The position numbers and the translations under genes are program-made. The notes beneath the pieces were generated by a model. The model saw nothing but the letters and a program-made list of their open reading frames with translations, was not told the DNA's origin and searched no databases. From JACOTK01 sp038256565 (GTDB lineage Bacteria > Actinomycetota > Acidimicrobiia > Acidimicrobiales > CADCSY01): 27,033 nt of DNA. The stretch lies in the NCBI GenBank assembly GCA_038256565.1, contig JBBSKG010000022.1:1-27033 (forward strand), given 5' to 3'. The stretch's first letter is position 1. Each line of letters starts with the position of its first letter. Positions 21,927 through 27,033 of the stretch are shown here, in pieces.

Positions 21927-23288
21927 ATGCTGACCTTGCGGGCGGTCATGGCAGCGGGCGTACTTCTGGTTGGTATCGCCATGGGCGTGGTGCCAGTGGA
22001 AGCCCAACCAGCAGGTAACGATCCTTTACGAGTGCATCAATGGTCCCTTGATGTGATTGGTGCTGAGGTGGCGTGGGAACAGACGAGGGGCAGCGGCATC
22101 ACCGTTGCGGTAATCGACACTGGAGTAGACCTTGGTCACGAAGATCTCGCAGCGCAGTTGGTGCTCGGCAATGACTTTGTAGATGGTGACCGGATTCCTC
22201 AAGATGTCAATGGACACGGTACTCATGTGGCAGGTGTAATTGCGGCAGCTCGGGGGAATGACCTTGGGTTGATCGGAGTCGCACCCGAGGCCCGTATCAT
22301 GCCCATTCGTGCTCTTGACGCTGAGGGGTCAGGAACTCCAGCATCAGTGGTTGCCGCTGTTAATTGGGCTGTTGATAATGGGGCGGCCGTTATCAATCTG
22401 TCAGTGACCGAGGTATTGGTTCAGGGTGGTTCATTTACCAGCAGTCTGACGTCTGCAATAGATAGGGCATGGAAAAAAGGCGTTATCGTCGTGTTGGCAA
22501 GTGGCAATGATGATCCAGCCGCCAGCACCTCGTTTCCGTCATACGAGACAGTGCCAGCAATCGTTGTAACGGCGACAGATCGCAACGACGCTCTTGCTGG
22601 TTATTCGAAGCCTGTAGGCAATGCCAGGTGGGCCATATCTGCACCTGGTGGTGGAGGTCGAGGCGAGATAAGCAATGACATTGCTTCGACATTTTGGAGT
22701 CGTGGTCAGTCAAACCTTTATGCAGCTATGGCGGGTACTTCAATGGCGGTGCCTCATGTTGCAGGGGCCGCTGCATTATTGCGGTCGCTTGGGTTGAGCC
22801 CTGCTGAAACAGTCGATCGTCTGTTGGCGACGGCCCGTGATCTTGGGGCACCTGGTCGCGATACGACATTTGGTGCCGGGCGGCTTGATCTTTCTGCGGC
22901 CATCAAAGGGGTTCCGCAATCGCTTCAGCAGTCAATGATTACTGCTCCTCCAGTTTCTAGTGAGGCGGTTCCAGATCTGATTCCCATCACTTCAATATTT
23001 GCACCCGTAATTGAGGTACCGGTAGAGACGAGCGCTCCGAGCATTCCTAAGACTTCGAAGTCAATGGCACCGCCACCCGAACTTCCTCCAACGGCCCCAT
23101 CGTCATCGCCCTTAACCTCACTGCCCCCAGCTTCATCTACAACAACTAATACCGAAACTCTTGCACTGCCCGTATCTAGTGGTAGGCCATCTCGCACACC
23201 TTTAACCGTGGCGGCAACGGCGGCGGTTCTTGTAGTGGGCTTGGCCTGCTGGCGATCAAGGGGACGCATTGGTCCTTATCGTTATTGA
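21927..23288 (+). CDS. Subtilisin-like (S8) serine protease, membrane-anchored, mycosin-like layout
   Basis: This is a 453-residue exported protease. A signal peptide (about 26 residues, ending VEA) precedes the S8 domain. The catalytic residues are Asp64 in AVIDTGVD, His97 in NGHGTHVAG and Ser272 in GTSMAVPHVAG, with the oxyanion Asn194 in LASGND. All are present and well spaced, so it should be active. A Pro/Ser/Thr-rich linker (about 330-420) leads to a C-terminal helix (about 425-442) and a short basic tail. This signal-protease-linker-helix layout resembles mycosins, but no ESX secretion genes are nearby, so that specific role is not supported. It follows the FN3 gene by eight bases and may process surface or pilus-linked proteins encoded upstream. 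Confidence 0.9.
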   Translation: MLTLRAVMAAGVLLVGIAMGVVPVEAQPAGNDPLRVHQWSLDVIGAEVAWEQTRGSGITVAVIDTGVDLGHEDLAAQLVLGNDFVDGDRIPQDVNGHGTHVAGVIAAARGNDLGLIGVAPEARIMPIRALDAEGSGTPASVVAAVNWAVDNGAAVINLSVTEVLVQGGSFTSSLTSAIDRAWKKGVIVVLASGNDDPAASTSFPSYETVPAIVVTATDRNDALAGYSKPVGNARWAISAPGGGGRGEISNDIASTFWSRGQSNLYAAMAGTSMAVPHVAGAAALLRSLGLSPAETVDRLLATARDLGAPGRDTTFGAGRLDLSAAIKGVPQSLQQSMITAPPVSSEAVPDLIPITSIFAPVIEVPVETSAPSIPKTSKSMAPPPELPPTAPSSSPLTSLPPASSTTTNTETLALPVSSGRPSRTPLTVAATAAVLVVGLACWRSRGRIGPYRY

Positions 23289-23342
23289 TGGCTACCGTGG
23301 TGAGCTTATCGGCGGACATTTTTTAAGGATGTGAACTGTTTA

Positions 23343-23690
23343 ATGGACCTTGGCCTTGATGTCTCACAGCATGGAGATTGCGCTGTGATTGCAGTTTTTG
23401 GAGAGGTCGACGTCGCTTCTGTTCCGCGTTTGCGCGAGCAGCTTCATAGCCTTGTCGCCGAGGGGAAGAACCGTATTGTCGTCGACCTAAACGGTGTTAG
23501 TTTTCTTGATTCCACTGGCTTGGGCGTGCTGGTTGGGGCGCTTAAAAGAACACGTACACACGGCGGTAGTTTGGGAGTTGTTTGCAATCAACCTCAAATC
23601 ATGAAGGTTTTTGAAGTCACACGTCTCACTCGCGTATTTGATTTGTACACCACAGTTGACGAGGCAGTCGTTGGCGTTCCACAGGAATAG
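23343..23690 (+). CDS. STAS-domain anti-sigma factor antagonist
   Basis: This protein of about 115 residues consists of one STAS domain, the fold of SpoIIAA/RsbV anti-anti-sigma factors. The phosphorylation loop is VSFLDSTGLGVLVGALKR, with the conserved DSTG and the acceptor serine. GEVDVASVPRLREQL is the typical first helix region. In partner switching it would release an anti-sigma kinase from a sigma factor when unphosphorylated. The frame is open to GTG 23331, but that start is one base from AAGGA (23325-23329). ATG 23343 gives the usual domain start, with spacing 13, so it is preferred with reserve. No HATPase kinase or phosphatase gene is adjacent. Confidence 0.88.
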   Translation: MDLGLDVSQHGDCAVIAVFGEVDVASVPRLREQLHSLVAEGKNRIVVDLNGVSFLDSTGLGVLVGALKRTRTHGGSLGVVCNQPQIMKVFEVTRLTRVFDLYTTVDEAVVGVPQE

Positions 23691-23699
23691 TGACTCATT

Positions 23700-24251
23700 A
23701 TGACTGATGGAGAGGACGCAATTTCTAAGCCCGATGAACTTCTCGCGTTGCACGATGTAACAACGGAGATGTTCGCAACCTTGCAACGGTGGTTCAACGT
23801 TCCCGAGAAAGTCGCGTTGGATTTGTCAGCCGTCGACGCTGCGGTGCTTGAGATGGGTGACCCGATCATGGTGGCAGCCATGGCTATGCGAAAGTTGCAA
23901 GCGTTGCATCTGTTAGCAACCCCTGGGGTGCGTACTACCACAGACATGGTGGTAACTATCGTGCAAGATCTGCAACGTGCGCTGATTCAAGCTCCAGCCA
24001 TGCGCTTGAAGTTGGCAGCAGAGCATACTGACTGGGATGCTGAATTCGCTCTTCTTGACACTCTTGGACAACATCCCAAGGAGCAGGAATCAGAGCATCC
24101 AGCAGGTCATGGAATCAGCCATGAACCCCCACGATTCAATAACGAACCCGATGCTGAGGCCGATCATTTTGCATTGCTCCATGAGAAATTAATCAAAGCT
24201 GCCGAGGCAGTGATTATTGTTTCTGAAGGTGAGATTCGTTACTTATTATAA
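23700..24251 (+). CDS. Unknown cytoplasmic protein next to the STAS gene
   Basis: I do not recognise this 183-residue protein. It has no signal peptide or membrane helix. The N-terminal 115 residues are mostly helical (MFATLQRWFNVPEKVALDLS, MGDPIMVAAMAMRKLQAL, MVVTIVQDLQRALIQ). A polar, proline- and histidine-rich stretch (about 122-150) and a final helical part follow. It starts nine bases after the STAS stop, so the two are probably made together, suggesting a role in the same regulatory pathway. No HATPase, PP2C or chemotaxis signature is visible. Confidence 0.6.
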   Translation: MTDGEDAISKPDELLALHDVTTEMFATLQRWFNVPEKVALDLSAVDAAVLEMGDPIMVAAMAMRKLQALHLLATPGVRTTTDMVVTIVQDLQRALIQAPAMRLKLAAEHTDWDAEFALLDTLGQHPKEQESEHPAGHGISHEPPRFNNEPDAEADHFALLHEKLIKAAEAVIIVSEGEIRYLL

Positions 24252-24318
24252 GGGTAAATTGGCTTTATATATGTCTAATTTTGGCTCTTAAGTTACTTTA
24301 ATAGCAAGGGGGATATGT

Positions 24319-25854
24319 ATGAAAGTTGATTTTTCAGTTTCTGATTTCTTGTACCGGGCTGAGTACGTTCATGGTGAGCGTGTGGGCGTATTCGATGAGC
24401 CAGATGCACCTGGTGGGGGTCTTGGTTCTCTTACCTACAAGCGGGTAGGTGAATTAGCTAGAGCCCAAGCAGCAGCACTTGATGCCCTAGGTGTGGGAGC
24501 AGGCGAGCGTGTAGCGGTGGTGTCGCAGAACTCGGCTCGGCTACTTGTTTCCTTCTTTGGCGTTTCTGGTTTTGGGCGAGTTTTGGTACCAATAAATTTT
24601 CGTCTTAGCCCTGCAGAAGTTAATTATATCATTGAAGATTCTGGGGCAACGGTGTTAATGATTGACCCTGAATTAGCTGATTCACTGTCAGGTGTTGAGG
24701 CTAAGCATAGATTTATTTTAGGACACGATACTGACCAAGAAATCTTCCTTGAAGGAGTAGAACCCAGATCATTTATTCCCAATGAGGATGCTACAGCAAC
24801 TATTAACTACACAAGCGGGACTACTGCTCGGCCAAAAGGCGTTGAACTGACGCATCGCAATGTGTGGATCAACGCAACCACCTTTGGGTGGCACGCTGGT
24901 GTGTCAATGCGTGATGTTTACCTTCACACTCTGCCCATGTTTCATTGCAACGGTTGGGGCATGCCTTTTGCAGCGGCAGGTATGGGTGTTCCGCAGGTGG
25001 TGTTGCGCAAGGTAGATGGCGCAGAAATTTTGAGACGGGTTCAACAATATGGAGTCACCTTGTTGTGTGGGGCCCCGGCAGTCGTAGCTGCAGTGCTTGA
25101 CATAGCAGATAATTGGGATGGCCCGATACCAGGTGCAGGCGTGACTCGCATTGTCGTGGCAGGTGCCCCTCCACCCACTCGCATGATTGAGCGGGTGGAA
25201 ACTGAGCTTGGGTGGGAGTTCATGCAGATTTATGGCCTTACCGAAACTTCTCCGCTGTTGACCATGAATCGCTCACGTCAAGAATATGACGATCTTTCAC
25301 CTGCTGATCGTGCTGTGAAGTTGGGCCGTGCAGGAGCACCTGTTGTCGGTATTCGTTTGAAGACCGATGCTGAGGGTGAGGTATTGGCTCGAGGAAATGT
25401 GGTTTTGGAGGGATATTGGAACCAGCCTGTCGAGACCAAAAAAGCTCTTGAGGGTGACTGGTTCCATACGGGTGATGGGGGCCAGATTGATGACGAGTTC
25501 TACCTCTCAATCGTTGATCGCAAGAAGGACGTGATTATTTCAGGCGGTGAGAATGTCTCATCGATTGAAGTTGAGGACGCGTTGTTTTCACATCCAGCGG
25601 TATCGGAAGTCGCAGTGATCGGTGTTCCAGATGAGAAGTGGGGCGAAACGGTAAAGGCATTGGTGGTCTTGGTGGCTGGCCATACGGTTGGTGAACAAGA
25701 CTTGATCGAGCACTCTCGTGATCGTTTGGCGCACTACAAGTGCCCCACATCGGTAGAGTTTCGCGATGTACTTGAACGGACAACGACGGGAAAACTCCAG
25801 AAGTTCAAGCTCCGAGAGCCGTACTGGGTGGGTCATGACAGACAGGTCCATTGA
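24319..25854 (+). CDS. Acyl-CoA ligase (AMP-dependent synthetase)
   Basis: This 511-residue adenylate-forming enzyme activates a carboxylic acid with ATP and transfers it to coenzyme A. Motifs: phosphate loop NYTSGTTARPKGVELTHRN, MFHCNGWGMPF, YGLTETSP, WFHTGDGG with the ribose-binding Asp, DRKKDVIISGGENVSSIEVE hinge region, and the catalytic lysine in TGKLQKFKLRE. All are present. Its length and the HCNGWG motif suit medium- or long-chain fatty-acyl or 3-methylmercaptopropionyl-CoA (DmdB-type) ligases; the substrate is not decidable here. AAGGGGG lies six bases before the ATG. The 67-base AT-rich gap upstream (24252-24318) probably holds its promoter. Confidence 0.92.
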   Translation: MKVDFSVSDFLYRAEYVHGERVGVFDEPDAPGGGLGSLTYKRVGELARAQAAALDALGVGAGERVAVVSQNSARLLVSFFGVSGFGRVLVPINFRLSPAEVNYIIEDSGATVLMIDPELADSLSGVEAKHRFILGHDTDQEIFLEGVEPRSFIPNEDATATINYTSGTTARPKGVELTHRNVWINATTFGWHAGVSMRDVYLHTLPMFHCNGWGMPFAAAGMGVPQVVLRKVDGAEILRRVQQYGVTLLCGAPAVVAAVLDIADNWDGPIPGAGVTRIVVAGAPPPTRMIERVETELGWEFMQIYGLTETSPLLTMNRSRQEYDDLSPADRAVKLGRAGAPVVGIRLKTDAEGEVLARGNVVLEGYWNQPVETKKALEGDWFHTGDGGQIDDEFYLSIVDRKKDVIISGGENVSSIEVEDALFSHPAVSEVAVIGVPDEKWGETVKALVVLVAGHTVGEQDLIEHSRDRLAHYKCPTSVEFRDVLERTTTGKLQKFKLREPYWVGHDRQVH

Positions 25855-25866
25855 TGGCGGTTGTGT

Positions 25867-27033
25867 ATGACCGCCATGGATGAGGGTGACGATTCCGAAG
25901 CGGTCCGCCACGTCTGGAGCGCCTCGGAGCGCTTTGTGCCCAGGGTCTTCGTTCGTCCGGCGCAAGAGTTCATCCAGATCGAGGCAGCGGGTGGAATTGT
26001 CATGCTCGTTGCCGCGGTGGTGGCGCTGATTTGGGCTAACTCGCCGTGGAGTGGCGGTTATGAGGCACTGTGGGGCACTCGCCTCACGATCGAAGTCGGT
26101 GGCCTCATTCAGCTGGACCATCTGACACTTCGTGACTGGATCAGCGATGCTGCCATGGTCCTGTTTTTCTTCGTGGTTGGGTTGGAGATCAAAAGGGAGT
26201 TGGTGCTCGGCGAGTTGCGGAACCCCCGGGCAGCCGCACTGCCGGCGATCGCCGCGCTCGGGGGCATGATAGTGCCAGCCTTGACTTATCTCGCCTTCAA
26301 TGCTGGGACGCCAGCAGGCCAGGGCTGGGGCATTCCGATGGCTACCGATATTGCATTTGCAGTCGGGGTCATATCCCTCGTGGGTACCCGTGTGTCGCCA
26401 GGGGCAAAGCTGTTCCTGTTGACTTTGGCCATCGTCGATGATCTTGGGGCAATTATGGTTATTGCTCTGTTCTACACCGAGCAACTTTCGTTCGGGTGGC
26501 TTGGTGTGGCGATCCTGGCGGTTGGCGCGGTGGGTAATTTGCACCGTGTGAATGTCCGTTCACTGGGTCCATATGCCGGCCTTGGCGTGGTGGCTTGGTT
26601 TGCTCTTCATGAATCGGGGGTACATGCCACGTTGGTGGGCGTTGCCCTGGGCTTCATCACCCCAGCCTGGTCGCTGTACAACCCGGCCCGCTTTGCTCCC
26701 GAGGCACGTCGACTTGTCGTCGATGTCGAGAAGGTATTCGATGACAACCGTTTCGATCACAACGAGCACGAACGTATTGGCGCAGCGCTTAACTCTCTTC
26801 GCCACCTTGTCACCGAGACCGAGTCACCCCTCGAACGCTTGGAAAAGATCCTGAACCCATGGGTGAGTTTCCTGATCGTTCCTCTCTTCGCGTTGGCGAA
26901 CGCCGGCATTTCACTCTCGGGGGATTCGCTTTCGGGAGCATGGGGGAATCGGGTGGTGATGGGTGTTGTCTTCGGCCTGGTCATTGGCAAGACCGTTGGA
27001 GTGTTCTCGGCCACCTGGCTCGCTTGTCGCTTC
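25867..27033 (+). CDS. nhaA: NhaA-family Na+/H+ antiporter, 3' end off window
   Basis: The frame stays open for 389 codons to the window edge. NhaA expels sodium in exchange for protons. Recognised parts: FFFVVGLEIKRELVLGELRN, ATDIAFAVGVISLVG, and the ion-binding aspartate pair in LTLAIVDDLGAIMVIALFY (the equivalents of Asp163 and Asp164 of E. coli), then LHESGVHATLVGVALGFI. A cytoplasmic loop (about 275-315) is unusually charged. ATG 25867 is 12 bases after the ligase stop; ATG 25876 is an alternative. Third positions are visibly richer in G and C than in the ligase before it, hinting at a different history. The rest of the protein is beyond the edge. Confidence 0.93.
   Translation, partial: MTAMDEGDDSEAVRHVWSASERFVPRVFVRPAQEFIQIEAAGGIVMLVAAVVALIWANSPWSGGYEALWGTRLTIEVGGLIQLDHLTLRDWISDAAMVLFFFVVGLEIKRELVLGELRNPRAAALPAIAALGGMIVPALTYLAFNAGTPAGQGWGIPMATDIAFAVGVISLVGTRVSPGAKLFLLTLAIVDDLGAIMVIALFYTEQLSFGWLGVAILAVGAVGNLHRVNVRSLGPYAGLGVVAWFALHESGVHATLVGVALGFITPAWSLYNPARFAPEARRLVVDVEKVFDDNRFDHNEHERIGAALNSLRHLVTETESPLERLEKILNPWVSFLIVPLFALANAGISLSGDSLSGAWGNRVVMGVVFGLVIGKTVGVFSATWLACRF

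Noticed and set aside
21927..23288. Mycosin of a type VII secretion locus
   Set aside because: The layout is similar, but no EccB, EccC, EccD or WXG100 genes are present in the window.
25588..26544. 318-codon minus-strand frame
   Set aside because: It lies antisense to the acyl-CoA ligase end and NhaA, both with clear family motifs; the translation has no recognisable domain and crosses two real genes.

Overview
The window looks like a chromosomal piece from a moderate-GC actinobacterium, plausibly of the class Acidimicrobiia. Evidence for this is a bifunctional GlnE, a two-domain glutamine-dependent NadE, actinobacterial Tad pilus genes with a TadZ/Ssd-type ATPase, a class E-like sortase and many overlapping gene junctions. 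Placement at class level is inference. No tRNA, rRNA, CRISPR array or intact insertion sequence is visible, and no gene-free stretch exceeds about 300 bases.

Layout. 1-3606: glnE (minus strand, cut by the left edge) is divergent from nadE. 3617-5730: a HipBA toxin-antitoxin operon preceded by three evenly spaced 18-bp operators, with an unrecognised third gene. 5922-6988: a primary-like sigma-70 factor and a 27-residue membrane peptide gene. 6998-8770: a HAD phosphatase (minus strand) and a secreted Cu/Zn-SOD-like protein. Two copies of a 103-nt structured element lie here, one immediately after each plus-strand stop codon, and the region closes with a strong terminator. 8807-13761: a tightly overlapped operon of ECF sigma factor, zinc-binding anti-sigma factor fused to a multi-pass membrane domain, ABC ATPase, permease with a large extracytoplasmic domain, and a further membrane protein. 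13894-18207: a Tad pilus operon (tadZ, tadA, tadB, tadC, Flp-type pilin, TadE). 18423-23288: a surface-protein group (LPRTGG protein, sortase, FN3 membrane protein, subtilisin-like protease). 23343-24251: a STAS anti-anti-sigma protein and an unknown partner. 24319-25854: an acyl-CoA ligase. 25867-27033: an NhaA antiporter cut by the right edge.

How they fit together. The Tad, sortase, LPRTGG, FN3 and protease genes all lie on the plus strand and together look like a cell-surface assembly region. The ECF/anti-sigma/ABC operon looks like a self-regulated envelope-response transporter. The STAS gene suggests partner switching, but no cognate HATPase kinase is in the window.

Most distinctive non-coding signals: the 103-nt repeat pair, the hip operator array with 37-bp periodicity, and a 17-bp tandem repeat between the ECF sigma and anti-sigma genes. 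That tandem repeat creates a chain of overlapping ATGA mini-ORFs.
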